Translations under genes and position numbers: made by a program
Shown: piece after piece, positions 18,210-26,944 of the stretch
Layout: each line of letters begins with the position of its first letter
Position numbering within the stretch: position 1 is the stretch's first letter
Notes under the pieces: generated by a model
Databases searched by the model: none
Told to the model about the DNA's origin: nothing
Seen by the model: only the letters and a program-made list of their open reading frames with translations
Assembly: GCF_000622405.1 (NCBI RefSeq)
Contig: NZ_JASF01000005.1
Location: 2,542,001 to 2,606,000 of the forward strand
Direction of reading: 5' to 3'
DNA: 64,000 nt
Source of the DNA: Sulfitobacter donghicola DSW-25 = KCTC 12864 = JCM 14565
Lineage (GTDB): Bacteria > Pseudomonadota > Alphaproteobacteria > Rhodobacterales > Rhodobacteraceae

Positions 18210-19304
18210 ATGAGTGATACCCGCTACATGGCCCTTGCGCTGTCTTTAGGGCGGCGCGGGTTGGGCAACACATGGCCCAACCCTGCAGTGGGCTGTGTGA
18301 TTGTAAAAGAGGGGCGGATTGTCGGGCGCGGCTGGACCGCGCCGTCAGGGCGCCCGCATGCTGAACCTCAGGCCTTGGCCCAAGCGGGAGAGGCAGCGCG
18401 GGGGGCTGATGTTTATGTAACGTTAGAGCCCTGTTCCCATTGGGGGAAGACGCCCCCCTGTGCGCAGGCGTTGATTGATGCTGGTGTGGCGCGGGTTGTT
18501 GTTGCCACGGGCGATAGCGACGAACGCGTCAGCGGCCGAGGGCTTGAGATGCTGCGTGCGGCGGGTATTCAGGTCGATACCGGTGTTTGCGAGGCAGAAG
18601 CACGCGAAGACCTAAAAGGGTTCCTCAGCAAGGTCGAGATGGGCCGCCCGATGATCACCCTCAAGATGGCAAATTCATTTGATGGGCGCATCGCAACGGC
18701 GACAGGCGAAAGCCAGTGGATCACTCAATCCCCCGCGCGCCGACTTGTCCATGCCATGCGCGCCAACCATGACGCGGTGATGGTGGGCGGAGGAACCGCG
18801 CGCGCGGATGATCCCTCGCTTACAGTGCGCGATATGGGCGTGCGCCAACAACCTGCCCGAATTGTCCTGTCGCGCCAACTTGATCTACCGCTCAGCGGTA
18901 AGCTTGCCCAAACTGCTGGTGAGGTGCCTCTGATCCTGTGCCACGGGCAGAATGCGCCCGATGCGCTGGTGCAAGCTTGGGAAGGGATCGGCGCGCAGCT
19001 GGTCGCCTGTGGCACCCGTGCGGGGCATCTGGATATGGTCGATGTGTTGCAACAGCTTGGGGCACTTGGCCTGACGCGGGTTTTCTCGGAGGGTGGTTCT
19101 GCGGTTGCGGCCAGCCTGCTACAGGCCGATCTGGTGGATCACCTTATCGGGTTTTCCGCAGGCGTTGTGATCGGCGCCGAGGGCTTGCCCGGTATCGGGG
19201 CGTTAGGCGTATCGCAACTGGCCCGCGCCCCCCGATTTGAGCTGATGGACACGCAAGCCGTTGGTCCTGATGTCATGCACCGCTGGCGGCGGGTCAGAAC
19301 CTAG
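18210..19304 (+). CDS. ribD: Bifunctional riboflavin deaminase/reductase RibD
   Basis: Performs the second and third steps of riboflavin synthesis: deamination of the pyrimidine intermediate, then NADPH reduction of its ribose. In 364 residues, the deaminase zinc site is H50-A-E52 plus C75 and C84 (PCSHWGKTPPC). The reductase domain runs from about 145 to the end, with MANSFDGRIA and EGGSAVAASLL. The ATG at 18210 follows nrdR closely. The next rib gene is 4.7 kb away because a minus-strand capsule locus lies between. Confidence 0.95.
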   Translation: MSDTRYMALALSLGRRGLGNTWPNPAVGCVIVKEGRIVGRGWTAPSGRPHAEPQALAQAGEAARGADVYVTLEPCSHWGKTPPCAQALIDAGVARVVVATGDSDERVSGRGLEMLRAAGIQVDTGVCEAEAREDLKGFLSKVEMGRPMITLKMANSFDGRIATATGESQWITQSPARRLVHAMRANHDAVMVGGGTARADDPSLTVRDMGVRQQPARIVLSRQLDLPLSGKLAQTAGEVPLILCHGQNAPDALVQAWEGIGAQLVACGTRAGHLDMVDVLQQLGALGLTRVFSEGGSAVAASLLQADLVDHLIGFSAGVVIGAEGLPGIGALGVSQLARAPRFELMDTQAVGPDVMHRWRRVRT

Positions 19305-19310
19305 GCCGCG

Positions 19311-21335
19311 CTATCTGCGCCACAGATGGGCCTTGCTGGCCAATAACCCTTGAAGCTTTGACAGCAGGCGGTTTGCCGTTCCGGGGGCGGGGATATCGCC
19401 CTGTGACAGGCGCTCCAGCGCGACTTCGACGGGGCAGGGCAGCCCCGTCTTTGGATCAAGGTAGCGAGGGTAATCAATCAACGCGGCGTGAACCAATCCT
19501 TCGAGGGTTGGCGTGGCGCGGCGGCGGGGTGGTACGTCTGAGCGATCTGTAGTTAATCCCCAGCCCGCATAGAATGGCGCACCATAGGTGGTGACGGGTA
19601 AACCCCGTATCAACGCCTCGAACCCCATCAAAGAGGTCATTGTGTGCACTTCGTTTACTTGCGCCAAAAGGGCGGCAGGATCGGTTTTGGTAACGATGTG
19701 ATCTGCGATATCCGGATTTGTTAAGGCCCCGTCACGCAAACCAGCCTCTACATCGGGATGAGGTTTGAACAGGATCATCGCGTCAGGATTGGCGGCGCGC
19801 ACGGCATCTAGCAAAGCTTGGTTGCTGCTAATATCGCTGGTGCCCGTGCGGATTGAGGCGTCATCGCCGACCTGCCCGCATACCAAAATACGGTGGCCTT
19901 CAGGCAGGGAGGCGGGCGCGGTACCCGTGTTGTATTTGCTGAGCCCTGCATCTGTCAGCGCGCGGATCAGGCGGCCTGCACGCAGCTCTTGATCCAGCCG
20001 CAGGGTTGCCCGTGCCTCGATCCATTTCTCCAAACGAGAGGGGCGGGAGGGGTCATAATATATGCCCAGATCATCAGCCGCGAGAGAAAGCGGTGGCACC
20101 AGTTCCGCGCCCAAACCGCGTGACCGCAGAAAGCCATCCTCAACCCGCGTGAGGTTCGGGGTGTCGATATCGGTTTTGCCTGCCCAGATCATTTGTGGAC
20201 GGTCGGAAATATCCAAAGGCGCGTCGTTGAACATCACGGGTTCGAAACTGCCGTAGAATTTCTGCAAATGCGGGCGTTTCCAAAGGCTCATCCCTGCGGC
20301 GGCCCAGCCATGGCGGTCTTCGCGCCAGCTGCGGGCTTGTGCCTCTAGCGTGTCGATCACGGTTTCCAATGTGCAAAGTGTGTCGCGGTATGGGTCGTAC
20401 CATTTGGGGTACAGGATCATCGCGGCCGCGAATAACTGCGCGCGGGTTAGGCTGCGCTGGCGGCGTTGGACCTCAAACGCGTCCGAGGTCAGCCCCCATC
20501 CCGCGTAAAACGGCTGGCCAAAGACACGTGGCTTGTGCCCCGCAAATATCGCCTCGAACCCAAGGCCCGAGGAAACCGTGTAAACGCCAATGGCCCCTTC
20601 AAACAACATGTAGGGGCTGATCGGATCGGTCAGAAACTCTATGCGCTCGTTTAGATCTTCGTCCCGAAAATAGCCTTTGCGATGGCCTGCTTCTGTTTCT
20701 GGGTGTGTCTTGATCAGGATACGGGCGCCTGGGTGCTCTTCTTGGGCATAGTATAGCATCTCAAGGAACCGCGAACGATCCGCGCCCGAAGCGGTGACCG
20801 ACGCATCCCCTTCGGTTTGGTCAATCACCACCACATATCCCGCAGCGGGAGGGGGCGTATCGAGCGGGATTGCCGCATATTTGCTAAGGTGGGCCTCTTT
20901 CAAACGCTCGATGCAGATGCGGGCCCTGTTCAGCAGGGCGGTGTCATCCAACGGGTGCGTGGCAAGCAGCGTCTCAAGGTCGGAAGGCTGTGAGGGATCA
21001 AAGTGAACCCCTTTGTGATCCACAACCAGCCCTAGGGGCGGTTCGCCTGATCGACCGGGAAAGAGTGAGCGCAGCAAGGCATCTTCAACCCGCACCACAG
21101 GCGCATCACGCTTTTGCGCGACACCTTCACCGCGGTGCGCTGTGGGCGAATTGCCCCAAACGGCCACGGCATCACCGTCCTCGGACGGGAGGCCAATGTG
21201 GATCGAATACCCCGCCAGTTGCAAAATGCGGCGGATGCGACCCTGAGTGAGAAAACCACCGTTATAGACAAAAAGCCGCCGGTCCTTTTCAGGGCCGGCG
21301 GCGGGAGTGTTATAGATTTCGGGACCAAAGCCCAT
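19311..21335 (-). CDS. kpsC: Capsule polysaccharide beta-Kdo transferase, KpsC-like
   Basis: Builds the Kdo linker on the lipid anchor of group-2-type capsules, at the inner membrane. The 674 residues contain two related halves (about 20-310 and 350-650). Each has the same ordered landmarks: R-x-E/V-D-G/A-x-L-R-S, HFDPS/YYDPS, a KYN/KYA step, IKTHPE/FKPHPD and the FxAGWGLT block. This is the two-domain KpsC layout, in which the two halves add alternating Kdo linkages. Only two bases separate it from the export lipoprotein upstream. It is the last gene of kpsS-kpsD-kpsC and converges on ribD. Confidence 0.9.
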   Translation of the reverse strand: MGFGPEIYNTPAAGPEKDRRLFVYNGGFLTQGRIRRILQLAGYSIHIGLPSEDGDAVAVWGNSPTAHRGEGVAQKRDAPVVRVEDALLRSLFPGRSGEPPLGLVVDHKGVHFDPSQPSDLETLLATHPLDDTALLNRARICIERLKEAHLSKYAAIPLDTPPPAAGYVVVIDQTEGDASVTASGADRSRFLEMLYYAQEEHPGARILIKTHPETEAGHRKGYFRDEDLNERIEFLTDPISPYMLFEGAIGVYTVSSGLGFEAIFAGHKPRVFGQPFYAGWGLTSDAFEVQRRQRSLTRAQLFAAAMILYPKWYDPYRDTLCTLETVIDTLEAQARSWREDRHGWAAAGMSLWKRPHLQKFYGSFEPVMFNDAPLDISDRPQMIWAGKTDIDTPNLTRVEDGFLRSRGLGAELVPPLSLAADDLGIYYDPSRPSRLEKWIEARATLRLDQELRAGRLIRALTDAGLSKYNTGTAPASLPEGHRILVCGQVGDDASIRTGTSDISSNQALLDAVRAANPDAMILFKPHPDVEAGLRDGALTNPDIADHIVTKTDPAALLAQVNEVHTMTSLMGFEALIRGLPVTTYGAPFYAGWGLTTDRSDVPPRRRATPTLEGLVHAALIDYPRYLDPKTGLPCPVEVALERLSQGDIPAPGTANRLLSKLQGLLASKAHLWRR

Positions 21336-21337
21336 GA

Positions 21338-22468
21338 TTAGCCGTCGGTAAGCGAGGTTAGGCTAGAGGCGGAAGAAGCCGTGCCTGTAATGGCGCTGAT
21401 TACTTTGCTCCACTGGGTGAACGGTGCTTCGGTCACGTAAAGGGTATCGCCGTCACGGATGACAAAATCACGCGCCATAAACATGCCGTTTGGCTCGGTC
21501 AGGTTCAGCACATAGACCAGACGCTGAGCGCCCTCTAGGTCGTTACGCCCCAAGACTTGCTCGGCTACATCTTCTGGTTCGTTGCGCATCACAAAGACGC
21601 CTGTCGGGTCAGCAGAAGAGGACAGAAGGCCGCCCACTTGGGCGATGGCCTCAATAGCGGAAAGGTTTTGGGTCTCAAACGGAACCCGTGCCTGTGATCC
21701 CGTTGCACCAAGAGCCGTGAAGGCGCGTGTGTCTTGTTCAACCAGAATTTTGTCACCACCCCGTAGGGCAATGTCTAGCTCTGGGTGCTTATAAAGGTCC
21801 TCGAACCAGATTTTGCCACGGGCTTTGCCACGGATCACGGTGATCTGCGCAATCTCTGGGGAAATGGTAATGCCGCCAGAACGTGCAAGCATGGTCGCAA
21901 GCGAACGGGTCGGGCGTTCGATCGGGTAAACACCTTGGCCGCCAACAGCACCAACAAGCGAAACGGTTGAGCCATCACCAGCCGCGCGGCGGACTTCGAC
22001 CTGCGGATCCGGCGTTTGATCGGCCAGTTTGTTGGTAATGATACGGCGGATCGCCTCGGGAGAGTTTCCAGCGGCCTTAATCCGGCCAGCGTATGGAATG
22101 AAGATAAAGCCAGCGCCATCAACCTGAACTTCTTCTAAGGTGGCAGGGGCACCTTCGGTACCCAGCAGGCTGTCATCAACGTTTTCGTAAATCGTAATGC
22201 CCAGAACATCGCCTGCGCGAATGGTATCTGACCCCAACGTGCCAGCATTTTTGAACGCCGATGAAAAGCCAAGAGCAGGCACAACAGCGGTTGCGCGTGT
22301 GACACGATCATTCACTGCTACAATAAAGGCGTCGCCTTCGCGTTGAACAGAGCCGGAATAAATCTGGCGTTTGTTCGGGCCAACCTGCGGCAATCCGCAA
22401 GAACTCAACACGGCACAAGCCGCAACGACTGCGATGGGGTGCGCCCACCGGATGCTAAGGGTTTTCAC
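21338..22468 (-). CDS. Outer-membrane polysaccharide export lipoprotein (Wza/KpsD family)
   Basis: Forms or feeds the outer-membrane channel for capsule or exopolysaccharide. With the GTG start at 22468 (GAGGAGA upstream), the 376-residue product has a lipoprotein signal with LSSC, the acylated cysteine being C24. A Poly_export domain (about 80-160, IRAGDVLGITIYEN) is followed by two SLBB-type domains (VSLVGAVGGQGVYPI and RVPFETQNLSAIEAI). No C-terminal amphipathic Wza helix was identified. It lies between the kpsS-like and kpsC-like genes; the ABC exporter (KpsM/T/E) is not in this window. Confidence 0.9.
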   Translation of the reverse strand: MKTLSIRWAHPIAVVAACAVLSSCGLPQVGPNKRQIYSGSVQREGDAFIVAVNDRVTRATAVVPALGFSSAFKNAGTLGSDTIRAGDVLGITIYENVDDSLLGTEGAPATLEEVQVDGAGFIFIPYAGRIKAAGNSPEAIRRIITNKLADQTPDPQVEVRRAAGDGSTVSLVGAVGGQGVYPIERPTRSLATMLARSGGITISPEIAQITVIRGKARGKIWFEDLYKHPELDIALRGGDKILVEQDTRAFTALGATGSQARVPFETQNLSAIEAIAQVGGLLSSSADPTGVFVMRNEPEDVAEQVLGRNDLEGAQRLVYVLNLTEPNGMFMARDFVIRDGDTLYVTEAPFTQWSKVISAITGTASSASSLTSLTDG

Positions 22469-22659
22469 TGCCCGGTCTCCTCGACCTATTTTCTGCCTCA
22501 AATCGCCGATTATTTCGACGTATTGTTTCCAGTCGTAGCCCAGTTGCCCGCCAAAATCTACTCGGGCGATGGATTTAAATTTCGAGAGGGCGGAAATGTG
22601 TGGCTTTGCTGCCGCGAAATGGCTTTGGCTTTGTGAGCAACCACAAGGGGTTGTGGCGC

Positions 22660-23952
22660 TTAGTTCACAAGGCGCAATTGCTGGCGCGGCGGAGCTGTGC
22701 CTGAATCCAGTGCTTGGTAGGGATCATCAGGCCCAAGCATCATATCGACGACTTGGCGCATCAACTGGCGGCGGCCACGGGCCGAATAAAACCCACCGGG
22801 AAGCTGGCTGGTCTCTAGCAGGTAGCGGCGGAAATCTTTGTAGGCGCGGTTGTCGGGGCGCGAAGCGTTTTGAAAAAACTCGGGTAGGGGTTGATTCGAA
22901 ACGAACTCCGGTTTGGCGTAAACAGCTGCGCCAAAAACCTTTAGCGGGATGCCACGCCACAACACCTGCTGCCCAGCGGTTGAGTTCACGGTCACGGCTG
23001 TTCGGGCATCGTTTAGCAGCTGGGCTAGCTTGCCACCGCGCACAAAGTGCACGCGTTTGTCCACGCCGCGCTCTTTGGCGAGACGTTTGATTTCCTTGCG
23101 GACGGGGACGCGACCATCTTCCAGCGGGTGCGCCTTGACCACCAGATGGTGGTGCTGGGGCGCGCCATTTGCAAAGCCGTCGATCACCAGCTCAAGAAAG
23201 TCGCTCATCGTGTCAAAGGGCGAATGTTTCTGGAACGAGCTGTCGTGCTCCAACTGCAATAGCGCAAGATGGTAGGGAAAGCCGCCAAAGCGGATTCGCA
23301 AAGTCGCCAAGCGCCGCTCTAACCCTTGGACAGGCATGAGTAACAGGCGTTTAAGGTAAAGCTGGAATTCTTTGGTCACTGGCAGGTCGCGATGGGGGCG
23401 AAAGTTGCGATAGTCGCCGTTTCGGAACATCACAAACCAATGATAAAGCGCGCCGTAAAACACGTGCTGGCGCATGTCGCCCCAATGGCCAGGGGGCAGG
23501 GGCGCCTCCATGTCGGATTTCTCCAACGCCTTTTGCATTTGGGGGATGGTCATATCCATCAGGCGCGAATTGCCATTGGTGCCGCCGCGCTCATAAGTGA
23601 CCCAATAGGGGCGCATATAGCCCTCTTCAAAGACATGAACCGTCAGGCCGCGCGCACGGGCCTCAACCACCGCTTGGGCGTGCACGGGGCGGGTATCACC
23701 ATAAAGAACGATATCGGTGACAGATTTTTCATCCAGCAAGGATTTAAACGTCTCAAGCCATTCGTCGGCCGCGCCGCGATAGGGGATATAAGTGCTGGAG
23801 TTGAACCAAAACGCGCGATCACCTGCGTTAAACCCGACCCGCCATACATCAGCCCCTGCCGCGTGCAGCATTTTGCCCAAGCGGTTGAAAAAGGGGCCAT
23901 GCGGGCCTTGTAGGAACAAAAATACCCGATTGTCGGGGGTGTGCGGTGCCAT
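22660..23952 (-). CDS. kpsS: Capsule polysaccharide beta-Kdo transferase, KpsS-like
   Basis: Adds the first Kdo to phosphatidylglycerol in group-2-type capsule assembly; acts at the cytoplasmic membrane. The 430-residue protein from ATG 23952 shows QGPHGPFF near the N-terminus (15-22), the FEEGYMRPYWVT block, VKAHPLEDGR, and TVNSTAGQQVLWRGIPLKVFG. These are the KpsS/KpsC-type GT landmarks, with FEEGYxRP distinguishing KpsS. It is first in the minus-strand operon and divergent from ribE, about 100 bases away. A 190-base gap separates it from the export gene downstream. Confidence 0.9.
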   Translation of the reverse strand: MAPHTPDNRVFLFLQGPHGPFFNRLGKMLHAAGADVWRVGFNAGDRAFWFNSSTYIPYRGAADEWLETFKSLLDEKSVTDIVLYGDTRPVHAQAVVEARARGLTVHVFEEGYMRPYWVTYERGGTNGNSRLMDMTIPQMQKALEKSDMEAPLPPGHWGDMRQHVFYGALYHWFVMFRNGDYRNFRPHRDLPVTKEFQLYLKRLLLMPVQGLERRLATLRIRFGGFPYHLALLQLEHDSSFQKHSPFDTMSDFLELVIDGFANGAPQHHHLVVKAHPLEDGRVPVRKEIKRLAKERGVDKRVHFVRGGKLAQLLNDARTAVTVNSTAGQQVLWRGIPLKVFGAAVYAKPEFVSNQPLPEFFQNASRPDNRAYKDFRRYLLETSQLPGGFYSARGRRQLMRQVVDMMLGPDDPYQALDSGTAPPRQQLRLVN

Positions 23953-24053
23953 GATCGGCTTTCTTTGGTTGCTCTTCGCTTTATTTAGTCTCAAAACTCT
24001 GACCAAATTATGACCAGTGTCCTGTTAGATACTGATTAACCGAAGGGAATACG

Positions 24054-24644
24054 ATGTTCACGGGGATTATTACCGATATCGGGACCATAACCGAGCTGAA
24101 ACAAGAGGGCGACCTGCGGGTGCGTATCGCTTGCAAATATGACACGGCGGGCATCGATATGGGCGCGTCGATCGCCAGTGACGGCGTTTGCCTGACCGTG
24201 GTTGATTTGGGCGCTGACTGGTATGAAGTGCAGGTGAGCCGTGAAACCGTTGACCTGACCAATCTGGGCGATTGGAAGCTGGGGCGGCGTGTGAACCTTG
24301 AACGCGCCTTGAAGGTGGGTGACGAGCTGGGCGGTCATATTGTGTCTGGGCATGTTGATGGCGTTGCCGAAGTCATCCAAATGCGCGAGGAGGGCGACAG
24401 CACGCGGGTGACGTTGCGCGCCCCCAAAGCCTTGGCAAAGTTCATTGCGCCTAAAGGCTCTGTTGCTTTGAACGGAACGTCCCTCACTGTAAACGAAGTC
24501 GATAACTGCGACTTTGGCATTAACTTTATCCCCCATACCAAGATTGCGACGACTTGGGGGGATGTGAAAGTTGGTGATCGGATCAATCTAGAGATCGACA
24601 CGCTGGCCCGCTATGTCGCCCGTTTGGCCGAGATGCAGGGCTGA
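24054..24644 (+). CDS. ribE: Riboflavin synthase, alpha subunit
   Basis: Last enzyme of riboflavin synthesis: dismutates two 6,7-dimethyl-8-ribityllumazines. Its 196 residues hold two lumazine-binding repeats: MFTGIITDIG with VCLTVVD (about 1-96), then GGHIVSGHVDG with SLTVNEV (about 97-190). The N-terminal MFTGI is diagnostic. ATG at 24054 follows GAAGGGAA. It restarts the rib cluster after the capsule locus and reads away from it. No FMN riboswitch fits in the 100-base divergent gap. Confidence 0.96.
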   Translation: MFTGIITDIGTITELKQEGDLRVRIACKYDTAGIDMGASIASDGVCLTVVDLGADWYEVQVSRETVDLTNLGDWKLGRRVNLERALKVGDELGGHIVSGHVDGVAEVIQMREEGDSTRVTLRAPKALAKFIAPKGSVALNGTSLTVNEVDNCDFGINFIPHTKIATTWGDVKVGDRINLEIDTLARYVARLAEMQG

Positions 24645-24727
24645 TATGCATGTGTGACGCAGCGGTTTCTCTGGTCACGTTGGGATCTGTCAGTTAGGGC
24701 AGGGATAGAAATGAAGGAGCCTCGCCC

Positions 24728-25849
24728 ATGAGCTTTGAAACACCTGGTCCGGTAGAAGCCGAACTTGCCAATGCGATTTCGCCGATTGAAGATATCATCG
24801 CCGCCTGCCGCGCTGGCGAGATGTATATCCTTGTGGATCATGAGGACCGCGAAAACGAAGGCGATCTGGTGATCGGTGCTGAGTTTGCCGATGCAGAGGC
24901 GATCAACTTTATGGCGACTCACGGGCGTGGTTTGATCTGTTTGCCGATGACGCAAGACCGGATTGATACGCTAGAGCTGCCCATGATGGCTGTGAACAAC
25001 TCTTCGCGCCATGAAACTGCATTTACCGTGAGCATCGAGGCGCGTGATGGCGTGACCACGGGGATCTCGGCTGCTGATCGCGCGCTGACAGTTGCCGTTG
25101 CAATTGATGAAAAAAACACCGCCGCTGAAATCGCCACACCGGGCCATGTGTTTCCATTGCGGGCGCGTAATGGTGGGGTGCTGGTGCGCGCAGGGCACAC
25201 CGAGGCTTCGGTCGACATCAGCCGTTTGGCAGGGCTAAAGCCCGCTGGCGTGATTTGCGAGATCATGAAACCCGATGGCACCATGGCGCGCCTGCCTGAT
25301 CTGGTGAGCTTTGCTGCCGAGCATAACATGAAGATCGGTACGATTAGCGATCTGATCGCCTATCGCAACAAACACGATAATATGTTGGTGCAACGTGATG
25401 ATCGTATGGTTCAGTCTGCTTATGGCGGCGAATGGCGGATGCGCGTCTTCGAAGACCAGATTTCGGGCACTGACCACGTTGTTCTGAGCAAAGGGGATAT
25501 CAGCGATGGCGCGCCGGTTCTTGCGCGGACCCATGCGTTGAACGCGTTGGAGGATGTTTTGGGGCTTGGCTCTAGTGCTCCGAATGAGCTGCCAAATGCG
25601 ATGCAGATCATTGCTGATGCTGGGCGCGGCGCGGTTCTGCTTTTCCGCGAACCGAATCCGCGCTTGCGACTGGATGCCGAAGACGACGCGCCGCGCACCA
25701 TCAAACGCACAGGGTTGGGCGCGCAGATTTTGGCGCAACTGGACGTTCACGAATTGATCCTGCTAACCGATAACCCGCAAACGAAATATACAGGGTTGGA
25801 GGCCTACAATCTGCAGATTGTCGGCACGCAACCGATCACCAAGGAGTAA
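24728..25849 (+). CDS. ribB: 3,4-dihydroxy-2-butanone 4-phosphate synthase with degenerate GTP cyclohydrolase II-like domain
   Basis: Makes the four-carbon unit of the riboflavin xylene ring from ribulose 5-phosphate. Residues about 1-215 are a complete DHBP synthase with DHEDRENEGDL, THGRGLIC and AGHTEASVD. Residues about 216-373 align to GTP cyclohydrolase II, but that enzyme's three zinc cysteines (canonical HSECLTG...CDCG) are absent: the matching stretch reads THALNALEDVLGLGSS. The second domain is therefore unlikely to be a GTP cyclohydrolase. Such RibB-X fusions are known in proteobacteria. AAGGAG lies before the ATG. ribH follows after five bases. Confidence 0.93.
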   Translation: MSFETPGPVEAELANAISPIEDIIAACRAGEMYILVDHEDRENEGDLVIGAEFADAEAINFMATHGRGLICLPMTQDRIDTLELPMMAVNNSSRHETAFTVSIEARDGVTTGISAADRALTVAVAIDEKNTAAEIATPGHVFPLRARNGGVLVRAGHTEASVDISRLAGLKPAGVICEIMKPDGTMARLPDLVSFAAEHNMKIGTISDLIAYRNKHDNMLVQRDDRMVQSAYGGEWRMRVFEDQISGTDHVVLSKGDISDGAPVLARTHALNALEDVLGLGSSAPNELPNAMQIIADAGRGAVLLFREPNPRLRLDAEDDAPRTIKRTGLGAQILAQLDVHELILLTDNPQTKYTGLEAYNLQIVGTQPITKE

Positions 25850-25854
25850 TCAAC

Positions 25855-26406
25855 ATGGCCGCTACCGAAGAACACACCGTTCTGCCTGCGCCGGATTTTG
25901 ACAAACCGGTGAAGGTTCTGATTGTCGTCTCTCCCTATTACAGCGATATCGCGGCAGGTTTGTTAAGAGGCGCCAAAGCGGCGTTAGAGGGGGCTGGTGC
26001 CTCTTATGATGTTGTCGAAATGCCTGGCGCGTTGGAAATCCCAACGGCGATTGGCATCTCGGATCGGCGCAGCAACTTTGACGGTTATGTCGCGCTGGGC
26101 TGTGTTATTCGCGGGGAAACAACGCATTATGAGACCGTCTGCAATGACAGCTCGCGTGCGCTTCAGATGCTAGGCCTTCAGGGGCTGTGCATCGGCAACG
26201 GCATCCTCACGGTTGAGAACAAGCAGCAGGCGGATGTGCGCGCTGATCCGGATGGGCAAAACAAAGGGGGCGGGGCGGCACTCGCGGCCTTGCATCTTAT
26301 CGCGCTCACCCGTAAGTGGACGTCCACACCAACGGGTATCGGGTTCAAGCCATCAGGCGAGGACACTGTGATGGCCGGAGATCTGGACGGAAACACCACC
26401 GCATGA
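25855..26406 (+). CDS. ribH: 6,7-dimethyl-8-ribityllumazine synthase
   Basis: Condenses the DHBP and pyrimidine intermediates to lumazine, as an icosahedral or pentameric assembly. The 183 residues show the expected PGALEIP turn, GCVIRGETTHYE with the catalytic histidine, and GILTVEN. The family's GxGAALAALHL end is present. The stop overlaps the nusB start by four bases (ATGA), a coupling common in alphaproteobacteria. A C-terminal tail of about 30 residues after the core is a little longer than usual. Confidence 0.96.
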   Translation: MAATEEHTVLPAPDFDKPVKVLIVVSPYYSDIAAGLLRGAKAALEGAGASYDVVEMPGALEIPTAIGISDRRSNFDGYVALGCVIRGETTHYETVCNDSSRALQMLGLQGLCIGNGILTVENKQQADVRADPDGQNKGGGAALAALHLIALTRKWTSTPTGIGFKPSGEDTVMAGDLDGNTTA

Positions 26407-26891
26407 GCACGCCTAACCGCACTGATAATATGACCGGCAACATGAAGCGCAAAATGCGTTCTGCCGCGCGCCTCTACGCCGTGCAGGCGTTGTTCCAGAT
26501 GGAGCATTCAAACCTGACGCTGGATAAAGTGCGGTTAGAGTTCCTTGACTATCGCTTTGGCGATGTTCTGGATGGTGACGAAATGCTGGATGGCGACGAG
26601 GCACATTTTACCCGTGTGCTGGAAGATGCCGTGAACCATCAGGCTGCGATCGACCAAATGACCGATCGCGCATTGGTTGCAAAATGGCCAATCGCGCGCA
26701 TTGATCCAACGCTGCGCGCCCTGTTCCGCGCAGCCGGAGCTGAGATGCGGGATAATGCGACACCACCTAAGGTTGTAATCTCTGAATATCTAGATTTAGC
26801 ATCGGCCTTTTTCCCCGACGGAAAAGAAGCAAGGTTCGTGAATGCTGTTCTGGATCACATGGCGCGTGAAGCCCGTCCAGAATCCTTCTGA
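26403..26891 (+). CDS. nusB: Transcription antitermination factor NusB
   Basis: RNA-binding factor that with NusE forms the rRNA antitermination complex. The 162 residues are all-alpha with the NusB landmarks ARLYAVQALFQME near the N-terminus, then RIDPTLRALFRAAGAEM and KVVISEYLDLASAFF. The ATG at 26403 overlaps the ribH stop. It is the last gene of the rib-nusB operon and is followed by a hairpin with a TTTT run at 26923-26944. Confidence 0.95.
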   Translation: MSTPNRTDNMTGNMKRKMRSAARLYAVQALFQMEHSNLTLDKVRLEFLDYRFGDVLDGDEMLDGDEAHFTRVLEDAVNHQAAIDQMTDRALVAKWPIARIDPTLRALFRAAGAEMRDNATPPKVVISEYLDLASAFFPDGKEARFVNAVLDHMAREARPESF

Positions 26892-26922
26892 TTTTCAAAT
26901 ATCTTATATTTTCTAAGGGTTT

Positions 26923-26944
26923 GATCTGCTTTGGCGGATCTTTT
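26923..26944 (+). terminator. Terminator of the rib-nusB operon
   Basis: GATCTGC (26923-26929) pairs with GCGGATC (26934-26940), with one G-U pair and a TTTG loop, followed by TTTT. It lies 31 bases after the nusB stop. Confidence 0.7.

Noticed and set aside
22569..23090. 173-codon plus-strand frame antisense to the kpsS-like gene
   Set aside because: It lies opposite a recognisable gene and the sequence is not protein-like.
23953..24053. FMN riboswitch before ribE
   Set aside because: The divergent gap is about 100 bases and no FMN aptamer pattern is present.
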